Source: Symsagittifera roscoffensis (Eukaryota; Xenacoelomorpha; Acoela; Convolutidae). From it: a stretch of 64,000 nt of DNA. Shown here piece after piece: positions 1 through 11,400 of the stretch (positions are counted from its first letter, which is position 1; the number at the start of each line of letters is the position of its first letter). A model generated the notes under the pieces. That model saw only the letters and a list, made by a program, of their open reading frames with translations. It was not told the origin of the DNA and ran no database searches. Both the position numbers and the translations under genes were made by a program. The stretch covers positions 5,260,193 through 5,324,192 of the forward strand of contig NC_087062.1 in NCBI RefSeq assembly GCF_963678635.1. Direction: 5' to 3'.

Positions 1-66
1 TGCTTTTGCAAACTTTATTTTCACATTTTAGGTTTTGATTCTATTTTGTTTAATCGAAAAGCGAAC

Positions 67-186
67 CTGATCTACTCCGTCTTTGTACTTTGCAGAGCAC
101 TCGAAGTAGTTGTAGGCTCCGATTCTGTCTGCAACACGCACACCCTCTTCTTGCGTTAGAGGCTTTCTCCCTTTTTTGTACAGATT
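67..186 (-). CDS. Rho GTPase exon 4 (Rho insert end, G5)
   Basis: An AG at 188-187 precedes it and a GT at 66-65 follows; it has 40 codons in phase 0. It encodes EEGVRVADRIGAYNYFECSA, the classic Rho run into the G5 SAK. At least one more exon with the C-terminal helix must lie upstream of window position 1. Confidence 0.88.
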
Positions 187-3100
187 CTGAAAGAAAAACG
201 TTTTTTCGAAATTAATAGATGGGAAAGTAGTTTTTTTTTTAAATTTTTAACTACATTTATTGGATAATTTGAACTCCTTTTTCTTAACTTTGGTTGGTAT
301 AAGGCAAAAAGTGATGATCACAGAAGTTGCTCAGATTTTTACTAGGGTTCGAGGCAACTTTGATAATTTGAACAAAATTATAGTGCAATTGGACAAAAAA
401 ATCCAACTAAAAATGGGTGATTTTTGGTTCCTTTTGTTTAAACAAGAATTATGCCAAAGCTATCGGGTCAATTGTTGAGCCAATTAAATCAAAGTGAGTC
501 TCTTATCTAGACCTAACAAATTTAAGAGGGTATGATCTTCAAAAATTTACACAAAACATTTAAAGATGGTTTTTCAATCAAATGTTGGTATTTCATATAG
601 TAATTATTTTATCTTTTGGTTGTCAAAGCTTTTAGATTATATTTGCTCAGATGAAAATTTATCAGCATTGGAAACTGTATTTTTTGCGCAGATTATCGGT
701 TTTTGGGGTAAAGTTTTGGATCTGAATTTCAGAAAATAAATTACGCATTATTAAATCTGGTAAAATTCTGAGCAACTTTTGTGATCATCACTTTTTGTTA
801 AGTTTGTCCGGATAGTTTAAATTGGATAAACTTTTTTTGTTATTTTTGTCCGAATCGCAGAACTATAAATATGCGTAAGCTCGATGGAGACCCTATCGCG
901 AAGTTTGTTGATAAAATACCGAGTATTCGAATAGGCGAATAGGAACATATCTGAACCGTTCGTGATTTTTTTTTCAGATAAATTAAATTTGAAGGTTCAA
1001 TATGATGATTGAGGAATCCATCTACGGTTTAGACTCTACGAAAGTGTGGCGATCGACTGCAGTATGCGCAGTTTCAACCTTTGTCTGTTTTCTGTCGGGG
1101 TCTATTACAAAAAATTGCAGTCAGGTCGACAAGTTGTGGTCAATTTTGCCTGTAATACATGCAGCTATTTGGTGCAACTCTCCAAACTGTTCCGCATTTC
1201 CGACCATCCTTACAATGTTTGCAGTAGTTTTTATCTGGGGAGTTAGGCTGACAACTAATTTTGCCCTCAGAGGAGGTTATACGTGGCCGCCGTGGAGGGG
1301 CGAGGAGGATTACAGATGGGAGGTTGTAAGGAGTTGGCCTTCGATGTCTTATAAAGACAAAGTCACTGGTAGACGGATTATGAAATGGACCTGGCATTTG
1401 TTTAACTTCGCTTTCATCAGTCTGTATCAGAACATCCTGCTCTTTTCGGTTGTTCTCCCGTTCGTCCAATTGAACTGGAAGTATTGTAATTCAAGTTTGA
1501 GTCGCAGTTTGTTCGATGATGGGTTTGGGACACTCCAGCTCATTAAAGATGGAGTTTTGACTGTTTTTATGTTGTGTTTTGTGGTGTTTGAGGCTATTGC
1601 AGACCATCAGAGGAATGTGTTCCATTGGGACAAGCAGTTGGGAAAAGTTGATGGGTTCTGCAAGAGTGGTCTGTTTGCCTACTGCAGACATCCGAACTAC
1701 TTATGTGAGAATCTTTTTTGGTTCTGTTTGTGTTTTTACACTTTGGATGTAAGTGACATGCCATCTATCTTCAACTGGAGTTGGCTCGGAACTGTACAGT
1801 ATATGCTGTTATTCCATGGGTCCATAAACCTTACTGAGGATATTTCGATCAACCGCTATGGACGGAAGTTTAAAAAATATCAGAAAGAAGTGCCTATGTT
1901 GTTCCCAAAATTCTTTTGAAAACATTTGAGTAGTTGTTGCGCAAATAATCAAAATGTGCATGTAAATTGTTGTTGAATTACTTCATGCAACAGGTGTTCT
2001 CGTCAGACAAGAGTTGTTAATTAGTTGTATATCAGAATAGACGAAACTAATTGTTTTCATACAAATGGCAGTTTTCAAAAAAGATTTTTTTTTCTCTCAT
2101 TGATTCGGCAGCCGAAGATGAATAGAAGTTTTTGGATGTTTGGGCGTGTTTTTATCAGATAGGTTTGTGTGTAAACCATATTGAAATCCTTTCAATCCTG
2201 ACTCGAGCTGCAATAAGATCGCCAAAAACTTCTCCCTTTAGTTGGATTCGCACTTACTGTATGCGATGTTGTTTCACGGATATATTGAAACCACTGGTTG
2301 AAATGTGGGACCAAGATAACATCATCATTTAAATTAAAATGAACGATGGGGTGGAGGATGTTAACTTGGTCTCTTGGGGGGGGGGATGTCAACTTGATCC
2401 GAAATGTGTTTCTAATTGGGTGAGTTAAAGTAGATTTGTAAAAAGTTGTGAGTTTTACTTCTTATCGGCTTTTTTTTCAATCGACGTATCTGAACGATGT
2501 CAATTAACCTGAAACTGCTCCTTTTAACGTCTAAAACGAATTTTTTACTCATTTGAGCAATTAAAAAACCGTGTCAAAAAATCTAAGTAACCTGAAAGCA
2601 CCGTTAGTTTTTGAACGGTTTAGCTGCTCAAGGGCACCGATATTGCTCACTCTTTGGCATTAATGTTACACTATGAGAGTGTACCTTGATGACCTCCGGG
2701 TCGTATCTGAGGTCCTTTTTGAGTGCGACGAGGATGTTCCTGGCCTGAGGACAGAACTTGCGCACCTCCGGCATCCACTGGTCCTCTATGTTGTCCAGAG
2801 AGTCTGGATTGTCCACTGAGAAACAGATGACGCAGATGTCTGCAGAGTGGTAGGAGAATGGACGCAACTGGCTGTATTCCTCCTGGCCTACATACAATAC
2901 ATTAGGAACATTGGAAAACTAGGATTTGCTCGAGGGGGGATTTTCAAACAATTTTCCACAAAATAGTCGATTATTTTTTTAGTTCGACCAAATTGATTCC
3001 CCGAGTAATCTAAGCACACTACAAAGAACCTAATTTGACCAAAAAATTTGCGCCGCCGGCAAATTTTTAACAAATGATTCAGGGGCGGACGCTTTTCTCT

Positions 3101-6100
3101 CAGGGATTCCAACCCCTCACTAACCAAAGGATCCTTCTTTGGCATTTTAAAGACAGCCATTTTATGCCGGCCAATCCTAAAATTTTTCTAAAGGCGCCTT
3201 TGGCTCCAATGTATACTAATTTTGAAGGGGAGCGCGCGCCAAAAACACGCAACTTTTCGATCAAAATTTTCGAAAAAGTGTCCAATTTCGAAGGGTGTGC
3301 AAGTATCGAAGAAGGTTAAGCGAGACCTTTTCAAAATTAAGAATCAAAATTTGTGCCAGAAAAACTTCATTCTTCCTGCAGTGTTTTTCAATCGAATTAA
3401 AAAGAACGCTGCAAAGTTTGCTGAATATTTGCTGAAATAGTTTTAAAATTTCATTGTATAATTTGTTTGTGTAATTTCCCGTATATTTAGTGTGAAAATC
3501 AAACCAGTTTTCTTTGACACTTATACGAGTTCTTTGGAATTTGCATCCCATCTGAAAGAGTTTTAATGTGATGACGCTTTCGATCAGCAAGGGTATTGGA
3601 ATCGGATACAAAAATTCTTCCCATTAACTTTGTTCACAGAATGGTCAAAATTATAAATAGCAAATTTAAGTTCAGTTCATAACGAATTCAAATTTCGTTG
3701 CGTCTCCGGCACGTTTGGAGAGAACACTTGGATATGACGCAAAAGGTCCTGGGTTCGAACCTGACAGGATCTATTTTTTTTGCAGACCGGAAATATTCCG
3801 TTTCAGAAAGTTGTCGCCGTATTAGTTGCCTGCTATGTTTTGTTGGAATAGTTAACAAATCGTAGAATATTTTTGCCGTACGCATTTCACATTTATGTTG
3901 CTTTTAGTGTTTTCGTTTATTTCTACTGTTTGTAATTTTGCTAGCCTTGACTTCGTATACTTCCTTTTTTTTTCTTCTTTTTTTCGCTTAAAAGTTTTAA
4001 TCTGCCCAAATGATTTAGGCTTATATTTAATTGGCTTAGTGACCTATTTTTGAGGCGTTCCAAGCGAGACATAATTTTTCTGACCCCTTTGGATTGCATA
4101 AAATGCTAAAAAGCTTAGAATAGAAATATAGTTCATATTTCATGACAACAATTTTATTTCGGGTCTACAAGAGTTTACACAAGTTTTGTCGTAGTACCCG
4201 ACGGGTCCAAGCATCCGACGGGATTTTCCTTAAACGCTGTTGATTGTTTCTGGACTGGTTTTCCTTGAATAGAACAGCGTATCAGGCAAAACTTAGGTGT
4301 ACGGCTTTTCCATTTTGTTAAAAGTTTTCAATGCTATCCTTTTCTTCCCTGTCTGCTAGCTTGCAATGCCCTTTTTATGTTATATCGCAAGTGGTGCGAA
4401 GCTCGGATTCGTCTCTGTGTATAACACTCGAACCCCTGCGAGCTTTCTTTAATGTATTGATAATTGGGGCAGTGATATCCAGTTAAAAAAAGATAATTGG
4501 GGCATTGATATCCAGGCAGAAAAGTTTAAGTGTTGATGCTAGTTTTGAAAGTATTCGCCATGCAAATTTAGTCGGACATTATCATTTAAATTGCCACAAT
4601 TGCTGATTATCGATCGATGGAGAACGGTTGAGAAAAGGTTTGCAGTGGCGTGGAAAACATGATTCCTTGGCCTTAATTAGATTCAGAATACACTCCTGAA
4701 AGGCTAATATATCAGCCAATTTTTGTTGGTTAAATTAGATATCTTTTTAACCAAATCGGTTTAACCAATTTTTTATCGGTGGTTAAATCAGGTTAACAAA
4801 CCATTTTTTAAAACCAATTGATTAAATCAATTGTTAAACGATTGGTTATATTGGACATCACTGATAGAGAGGTTAAGGAGGTATGGTGGCCACCCCACGC
4901 CATTCTTGCTTCCCAATCTAGAGTGATTGGAATAAGAACAAGTTAAAGCGTGCAAGTTAAAGCCCGTTCCAGATGGTTCAGTTCTCGTCAGGATCTGTTT
5001 TTGATAACTGAAAAATGTATTTGTTAGCTGAGTTGCTACAGCACTGACGTTGTTTATGATTTTAAAGTTTTTTGTGGTTTTAATTTTGTCTGTTCGTGCT
5101 CCTCTTAGTCAAAAGAAAGTATTAAATGTAGCCTTGTCTTTGAACCCTTAAAAATAATTAACGGAAGAAACTATGAAGTACGGTGTTTTTAAACTTGTTT
5201 TGAATACTTCAAAGAAAGCTCTAGAAAGTCAAGTGTGGTATCATTTTAAAGACCAATGGCTTGGGATTCCATCGTTTTTTTAATATTTATATTTTGTTAT
5301 TAAAATCATTATCACTGGAAGTTTCCGTGCGACTTGCTTTTAGTTTAAGTTATGTATCATCGTATAATTTGAGCAAAAAAATTGAAAACCACGCCCTGAT
5401 AATGCTAGCGTAATGTGTGGTATAGCTTTTAAAAGTTTTATCGGACAACGGCTATAAAACTTGGAAATTTTTTACGTTATTTAAAAGACCAAATCAGTTT
5501 GCGAAAAATTCAAGTTTTTCTAAGCTGGCCATTCAAGATTCGAAACCTTGAAATTTGTCAAGTTATTTCATGAAGGGAATCGGATAGCGAAAGAAAAAAT
5601 TTTCTATTCAAGCCATTCAATTTAAGAAGTTTTAAAACATTTCAAGTTATTTCATAGAGCGAACCGGTTCGCAAAAATCTTTTCTTTGCAAGCTAATTAA
5701 GCGATGGAACTTTGGGAATATTTTGAGCGCGAATCGGTTAGTTACCAAAAGTTAATTTTCCTTAGCATGCTCAGTACTCTTTTCAGTTCCTTCGTTTCAG
5801 AATCGAGTTCATCTTGTTTAAATTGTTATGGAATTTTTTCATAGAGAAATCGAGAATATTCCAGCTCGAAACAATGTTTAAAAATCTGAAGCGTCATTTT
5901 GATTTTGACTGAAAACTTCTAGGATTTTCTGCATTCAGAAGATTTTCTGAAACGTTGAGCTCAACGATCGCTCCATAGCGAGTTATGACAGCTAAAACAT
6001 GTGATTTGTTTTTCTGTCATTCGTTTAATATAAAGATAGATATATAACTCGGTTTCACTGTCTTAAGGTCAGAATTATTTCAAAAGTTAAAGACCTTGCT

Positions 6101-6724
6101 CAACAAATTTGTTAAAAGCTATATATACTATACCTGCTGTGTCATGTATTGTCATATCAACTGTGGTGTGGTTCACTTCGATATCTTTGCAGCAGTTCTC
6201 AAACACAGTCGGCTGATAGTTTTCATAGAAATCCCCGTTCACGTACACTTGCAGAAGACAACTCTTTCCTGTCATTCCGTCCCCAACAACCACTAATTAA
6301 TGGTGCAGCAAATATGATACGCTGAGCTGGATCTCTAGCAATTTTCGTTATTTTTTTTAATGAAAAGATTTAAATTCAGTAAGTTGGATTTTTTTTTCCT
6401 CAAATGAAAATAATAGTGCTGCTTGGCAACCTTGCTATCTTTAAAGAAGTATAAATTTTTCTCGGTGTCAAAAATTTTAATTTGTTACCTTTTTTCAAAA
6501 TTTGATAAGAACTACGGATATCCGGTCGACTCAATGTTTTTCTTTTGTGATTCAGATCATGATTTATTTCATAATCATAGCTTTAGTTTAAAAACGCCCC
6601 CCTTGCCCCACCCTACGCCCAATTTTTCCGAGGACTCGTGAATCATATGTGTACCTAATGATTTCCGGATTCTTTTGGTGGATGAGCTTGCAGGACTTGT
6701 AGAAGTTTTGACCTTGTCGCTCAT
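67..6724 (-). CDS. Rho-family small GTPase, 3' end outside window
   Basis: Four exons on the minus strand join in phase: 6724-6655, 6292-6134, 2887-2685 and 186-67, each bounded by GT and AG. The start ATG is 6724-6722; a short Ser/Thr/Lys-rich head of about 22 residues precedes the P-loop GDGMTGKS. Then come the switch I effector PTVFEN, DTAGQEEY at switch II with the catalytic Gln kept, the Rho-type run RPFSYHSADICVICFSV, and the G5 motif ECSAK. The family is a membrane-attached GTP/GDP switch that acts on actin. The G4 motif is odd: ALKKD stands where TKxD or NKxD is expected, and the residue before DTAG is His instead of the usual Trp. The C-terminus and prenylation box lie beyond position 1. 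A Rho protein is certain; the subfamily (RhoA-, Rnd- or RhoF-like) is not. Confidence 0.9.
1002..1919 (+). CDS. DUF1295 / steroid 5-alpha-reductase-like membrane protein, nested and intronless
   Basis: A single 305-codon frame with no intron; the start is the first of two adjacent ATGs (1002 and 1005). Hydrophobic stretches lie near residues 18-35, 70-90, 132-155, 183-200, 237-250 and 262-275, so it should be a polytopic membrane protein. The C-terminal hallmark AYCRHPNYLCE starts near residue 227, as in DUF1295 and the C-terminal domain of 3-oxo-5-alpha-steroid 4-dehydrogenases. That family reduces lipid or sterol double bonds or is uncharacterised, and the substrate cannot be told here. It lies wholly inside a Rho GTPase intron on the opposite strand. 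The lack of introns could mean retroposition, though I see no poly(A) tract after the stop. Confidence 0.88.
   Translation: MMIEESIYGLDSTKVWRSTAVCAVSTFVCFLSGSITKNCSQVDKLWSILPVIHAAIWCNSPNCSAFPTILTMFAVVFIWGVRLTTNFALRGGYTWPPWRGEEDYRWEVVRSWPSMSYKDKVTGRRIMKWTWHLFNFAFISLYQNILLFSVVLPFVQLNWKYCNSSLSRSLFDDGFGTLQLIKDGVLTVFMLCFVVFEAIADHQRNVFHWDKQLGKVDGFCKSGLFAYCRHPNYLCENLFWFCLCFYTLDVSDMPSIFNWSWLGTVQYMLLFHGSINLTEDISINRYGRKFKKYQKEVPMLFPKFF
2480..2675. repeat. Dispersed repeat beside a Rho exon
   Basis: This stretch, with landmarks 'cgtatctgaacgatgtcaat' near its start and 'tttggcattaatgtt' at its end, recurs in diverged form at about 16770-16975 and, in part, at 24010-24095. The last bases lie about 10 bp from the 5' splice site of the minus-strand Rho exon 3. 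No coding signal is seen. Confidence 0.5.
2685..2887 (-). CDS. Rho GTPase exon 3 (switch II, G4)
   Basis: An AG at 2889-2888 precedes it and a GT at 2684-2683 follows. It encodes QEEYSQLRPFSYH through LVALKKDLRYD. The base-recognition motif has Leu where Asn or Thr is expected. It ends in phase 0. Confidence 0.92.
2905..3290. repeat. Rearranged double fragment of the hAT-type MITE family
   Basis: Bases 2905-3065 match one end of the intact element at 51578-51991 in the same orientation ('agttcgaccaaattgatt'). Bases 3079-3290 match the opposite orientation, as in 53218-53646 ('caggggcggacgc', 'ctaaaggcgcctttggc', 'gagcgcgcgcc'). The two halves are therefore inverted relative to a normal copy. 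No target duplication is visible. Confidence 0.7.
3690..4432 (+). repeat. tRNA-headed SINE-like repeat
   Basis: A tRNA-like T-arm and Pol III B box ('ggtcctgggttcgaacctg', about 3747-3766) is followed by a T-rich body of about 600 bp. The end carries 'tatcgcaagtggtgcgaagc'. Related heads and ends occur at 19185-20270 and 23150-23890. No acceptor stem pairs, so this is not a functional tRNA gene. Confidence 0.55.
4463..4518. repeat. Short tandem duplication
   Basis: The phrase 'aattggggcattgatatcca' occurs twice, about 34 bp apart, with one mismatch. Confidence 0.6.
4730..4858. repeat. Low-complexity ttaacc/ggttaa repeat
   Basis: Many direct and inverted copies of 'ttaacca' and 'tggttaa' are packed into about 130 bp, so the stretch can fold on itself. 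It lies in the Rho intron 2888-6133. Confidence 0.5.
5470..5760 (-). repeat. Minisatellite, same family as 20830-21320 but inverted
   Basis: About three diverged units share 'agttatttcatagagcgaa' and 'tcaagccattcaa'. Read on the opposite strand these match the units in BRE1 intron 10, such as 'ttcgctctatgaaataa'. Period about 90 bp. Confidence 0.6.
6134..6292 (-). CDS. Rho GTPase exon 2 (P-loop, switch I)
   Basis: An AG at 6294-6293 precedes it and a GT at 6133-6132 follows. It encodes VVGDGMTGKSCLL, the switch I PTVFEN and the start of DTAG. It ends in phase 1, and the next exon completes the Gly of DTAG. Confidence 0.9.
6655..6724 (-). CDS. Rho GTPase exon 1
   Basis: Begins MSDKVKTSTSPASSS and ends in phase 1 before a GT at 6654-6653. 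The single G left over combines with TG of the next exon to encode Val in the strand leading into the P-loop, which fixes this as the true first coding exon. Confidence 0.8.
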
Positions 6725-7468
6725 TTTAAAGGGGTTTGTCTTTTTAGTTTCGATTTTAACTTGTGAAGTAAATTAGACTAAGACGACAATATCCCAATTA
6801 TGTGCGCTTTTACTGCAAGTAATTCTAATAACTTTCCAACGAGCAATAATCGGTTATTTTTAGATTTTTTGCAATGATATTACAGAAGTATATATAATTA
6901 TGAAATGGAACTGAAATGAATGTATTTTGCTATGATGTCTGATGTTTGTTCGTGGTAGAATGTGTTGTTTTAATTGCCAAATTATGACGCTCTATTGTTG
7001 TTACGAAAGAGCATAGTAACTAAATTATACGTGATGGAAATCAAGTGATGGTAAATGAAACGTTTGAGGGTTTTGTGGGTTCATCGAGAAATCATCTTGG
7101 TTTATCTCAGTTGTGGTTTGTGAATTGAATGGCTAAGGTAGCGGTTAGAATATACCTGGTTTAGTTCATTTTCTCCAGATGAAGTTGAATTGAGCCGACT
7201 TCAGCGGTTGGATCCAGTTTTGAATCGGGTCAGCCAAACTTAGCAAATCTTGTCTGTGTTAATTTCTTGCAATTGTCGTCTCTTTATCTCACAATGAGCG
7301 AGTTATTCTGAACCAGCACATCTTTTTTGAACTTTTTGCCAATATATGAGCACATGTTTTTTGAGCATTTGTCTAGTCAAATGAAACGAGACTCACTAAT
7401 TTTGAACCTTATAAAGTTTTCGCGTTTAGACCATGTGTTAATAGAAAATCAGTTTCTATCAATTTGGA

Positions 7469-7856
7469 CAGGGCTTTTTCTAGACCGGGGGAGAAGGGTG
7501 GGGGTCGGAGCCTCAAAAAACTTTCGAAAATTTTGTCGACGTTTGTTTAGATTGACTAAATTGATTTTTTGAGCTCTCCCAGAGCAGTAAAAAGACCATG
7601 TTTTGGCCAAACTTCTTGCGCCCCAGTCAAAATTTTTCAGAAAACAGGTTAATAGAAGCCTTTTTAGGCATTTTTTGGAAAATTTTGACCAAAAAAATAG
7701 CCTTTTTTGGCGCGCGCTTCCCCCTCAAAATTAGTAAATATGGACATCGAAGGCTGCTGGTCTTAAATTTAGGGTCAGCCAGCCATAAATGGGTATCTCA
7801 AAATAGTACAAAGGGGTCGGCCGGGGGTCGAATCTTTGAGGAAAAAAACATGCCAA

Positions 7857-7887
<31 letters not shown>

Positions 7888-7895
7888 CCGTTACT
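7469..7895 (+). mobile_element. Diverged hAT-type MITE copy
   Basis: It is collinear with the intact element at 51578-51991 over nearly its whole length: 'ttgattttttgagctctccc', 'ggcgcgcgcttccccctcaa', 'gggtcggccgggggtcg'. The termini are degraded ('cagggctttttctag' and 'aatccgttactg'). A run of 28 C at 7857-7884 has expanded near the right end. No clear target duplication. Confidence 0.75.
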
Positions 7896-8319
7896 GATTA
7901 CAACCCCTCCAAAATGTCAATTTTGATTTGCGAGTCAAATCGACGAATCTGCTTGTCTTAAATAAATCTTCATGAAAATTAATATTACACATTAGTATGT
8001 TCAAGTCAAATTGACAATTAATTCCTTTTCGCACTGTTATTGTCAAACAAATGTTTGAAAGCGTGATGTGACCTTCATGATCGGGGGAGATTAATAAGAA
8101 GATTGAATCAGTAAATTATTGACCAACAGAATGCAGCAAAATTATAATTTGCTACTGTTTTTATTTACAGAGGTGGAGATTCTGTAGTAGACATCATATG
8201 GGGAGATTGTTAAGTAGATCCTCATTATCTAATCTAGTAGATCATCATTATCTAATATTAATAATGGGGTTTTTTCAGATGAATTTGATGATGTTTGACT
8301 GAAGTTGTCTAGTAATTAA

Positions 8320-8467
8320 ATGGCTTCAAAGCGGCCTGCGAGTGCAGTGTCATCGGAAGGCTCTAGTGGACACCACGAGTCTTCTTCAGTAGTGGTGAAG
8401 AAAGAAGAGGCGGATGATGGACCCCCGAGCAACAAGAAAACGGCAGTGATTCCGCCCGTCTCTATCG
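8320..8467 (+). CDS. BRE1: BRE1 exon 1
   Basis: Starts [16 protein letters not shown] and ends PPVSI plus one base before GT at 8468. The Lys/Ser-rich, low-complexity head is typical of the family. A 'tttttcag' ending at 8279 may close a 5'UTR intron. Confidence 0.85.
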
Positions 8468-11400
8468 GTCAGTAAAAGTCCACATTTTCACCGAGTTCAT
8501 TGTTTTGTTCCGACTTCCGAAGAAAGTGAGGAATATATATGCTCGGGCTAGTTTTTTTTTATTATTCAGAACATCACAAAACCATTTGCTCCTTCGGGGG
8601 ATCGATCTCTTGATCTGCATTGTACCAGCCGACTGTGAACACCACTGTAGTAACCTGCCACGAGTGTGTCTAAACTGCTCGTTTTTTTCAGTTAACGTGG
8701 CGAATTATCCTGCTCTTGATAATCGTTTCAAGTTGAAGTGAGGCAAGCTTATTGGTCGCATTAACTCCATGCAATAAGAAACTCTAATCAATTTATTCGG
8801 AGAGAGAGTTACCTTGTGTAAGTTTTGATAATGCGGTTTCCAGCTTTAAGAGATAATGATACAAATAACTGTAATCGGAAATAAAGATTTTAGAATTTAT
8901 GGATATGCACTCAGATTTTGGATATGAAAAATACCCGTTGAATTCTCAAATTACCGGAAACCTAACTGTGGTTCGTTTTTGTGATTTGATTTCGATTAAA
9001 TTTCAAATTTTGGCAATTTCGTGTTATTTTGATTGAGATTGTTGACAATGACGTCATTCACTAGGCAGCCAGATGAATTTTTTGGTGTTATTTTAAGATA
9101 AGTTAGCCTGTATCATAATTCTATCTACAATTTAACTTAATTTTTTTTTTGCATTTTTTTGTTTCAGAATTTTTTTTACTGATTATTGATATTGTTTCCC
9201 GTAGGTCGCGTGGGTACATCGGAGGAAATGGACACTAGAGTTCTGGTGTTCCAGAATCGAAAGTTAGCCCAGCAGCTGGAGGCCCAAAAGGACAAAGAGG
9301 ATGAGCTTCAGAAGAGAATCAATGACATGGAGCAGGTGCAGGCACTCAATGACGACACCCTATCTACTGTGAACAAGTATTGGATACAGGTTAGTTTTGT
9401 TCTGCAAGAGAAAGAATTGATGGACTTTCTGCTATTGTGGAGCGTAATGCTTAATTCGTTCAGACGATTTATCACCGAGGGAAAGGATCAGTATACGAGT
9501 TGTTCAGTTATTTACAGTCCCTTTTGTGCCCCTGGCTTAGTACTACATGCCATTTTTTGAAATGAAACTATTATAATTACGCTTGCGGTTGGCAAGTGTT
9601 ACCAAATCGGAATGTAGACTTTTTTTCGGGTATCAACTAGTTTAACAAAATCAGAGATTCATATGATGCTGCTATTCAGCTAACATGCTCAATTTCAAGC
9701 AAATTCAAATTAAACTACTTGGTGAATTAGTTAGTTAGTTTAACTTGGTGTAGGTACTACAGGGTGGACTCATTGGGGACTTGAAACTTTTTTAAAAAAT
9801 TTACGAAATTATTTTTTACCGGCTCAACTGGTGTGTGCTCAAAGGTTGTCGGCCTTGTTTCCACTTCCTAAAATTTGTTCAGTTGCTAATTTGAATTTCA
9901 AATGTCTCGCTTGGCATTTTTTCCTAGAATTTCTGTTCGATAAAAACAGGTATTATGAAAGTGTATGGGCTGGGGTGTTTTTGCTTTTTTGAGAAGCTTC
10001 TCAAAAACTCTTCTCCCCATTTTCACACAAGGGTTATCCTCCATAAAAAGACCGCCTAGCTTTTTGTGTGCCTGCATACTCCCCTGGTCTCTTTTTACTT
10101 AACCCTTAACAGACTTCGAAAAAGTCTCTGTGGTAAATAATTGACCGATATTTAAAAAAAAATTTTTTCTCGTTTTCTCAAAAACTAACCTACCAAATCT
10201 GAAATTTTGATTTCAATGAATAGAAAGGGTTTCAAAAGCTCCCCTCCATAAGCGGCTACGCCCAGACTTTTTTACACATAAAATTATGGCCCTCGAAATA
10301 ATCAAATTTTTGATTTTTTTGACCATTTTTGGGTTCGTTTTAAACTTTTCTCGAAAACTAACCTTCCAAATCTGAGATGGTGGGTTGAATCGAGATAAAG
10401 GGTACTGGGAAGCTCCCCTGCATTAGAGGACACTCATAATTTTTGTTAACTTCGGAAAAGTCAATTTTTTGAGCGTTAGCTTTTATAAATTTATGATGTT
10501 TACCGAAATATACCCTCATACATCTAATTTTGTGGGTTCAATCCAAAAAACGGTTTGTCGGAATCTCCTTTGCATACGCGACTACGCCCAAAATTTTTCG
10601 ACACAAAAAGTTTTGGTCCTCGGAATAGTCAAAATTTTGAGTTTTTGACCGTTTCTCGAGAACTACCCTGCTAAATTTGGGTTTTCGAGTTCAATCGAAA
10701 TTACAGGTTGGGTGAATCTGTTCTGCATAAGCGGCTATGCCCAATTTTTTTAAAACAAAATGGTATGATTTTCGGAAATGTTAATTTTCTGATATGTTGA
10801 CCGTTTTAGGACTTTTCTCGATAGCTATTTTGCCAATTCTGATATCATAGGTTTAATGGAAACACCAGGTTGTTGGAAGCTGATTTTTATTTTTTGCTAC
10901 GCCCAGTTTCTTTTAGAAAAAGTTATGGAAAGTAAAGGTTCTGAAAAATTGACCGTTTTTTGGACGTTTTTTGACTCTACTCAAAAATTACCGAGCCTAT
11001 TCTCATGTTTAGTGTTCAATCGAGAAACCCGTTTATAGGAATCTTCTCTTATTTACCGGCCACGACTTATTTTGAGCAGAAAAGATTGACGGATTTCGGA
11101 AAGTTAATTCTTTGAACTTTTACCGTTTTTTAGAAACTTTTTCTTAAAAACTACGCTATCAAAACTATGAAAATTTCAATCGAAAGAAGCAGTTGGGCGA
11201 GTTTATCGTGAAGAAATGGCTACTCCCTATTTTTGTAAGAGAAAGGTTATGTTTTTGGGATAATTCAAAAATCTCAAACAGTTTCACTCTCACGTAAGTA
11301 GAGAAACAACTAAGGATTTGGGCAAAGTGCAATTTTTGAAATTACGCATTTCGTTCCGCATCAGTATAACAAATTCAGAAAATATAAACGTTCCTCCATC

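Noticed and set aside
9390-9560. Continuation of BRE1 exon 2 to a stop at 9560
   Set aside because: The frame past 9389 loses all similarity to the family, a good GTTAGT donor sits at 9390, and exon 3 continues the conserved block.
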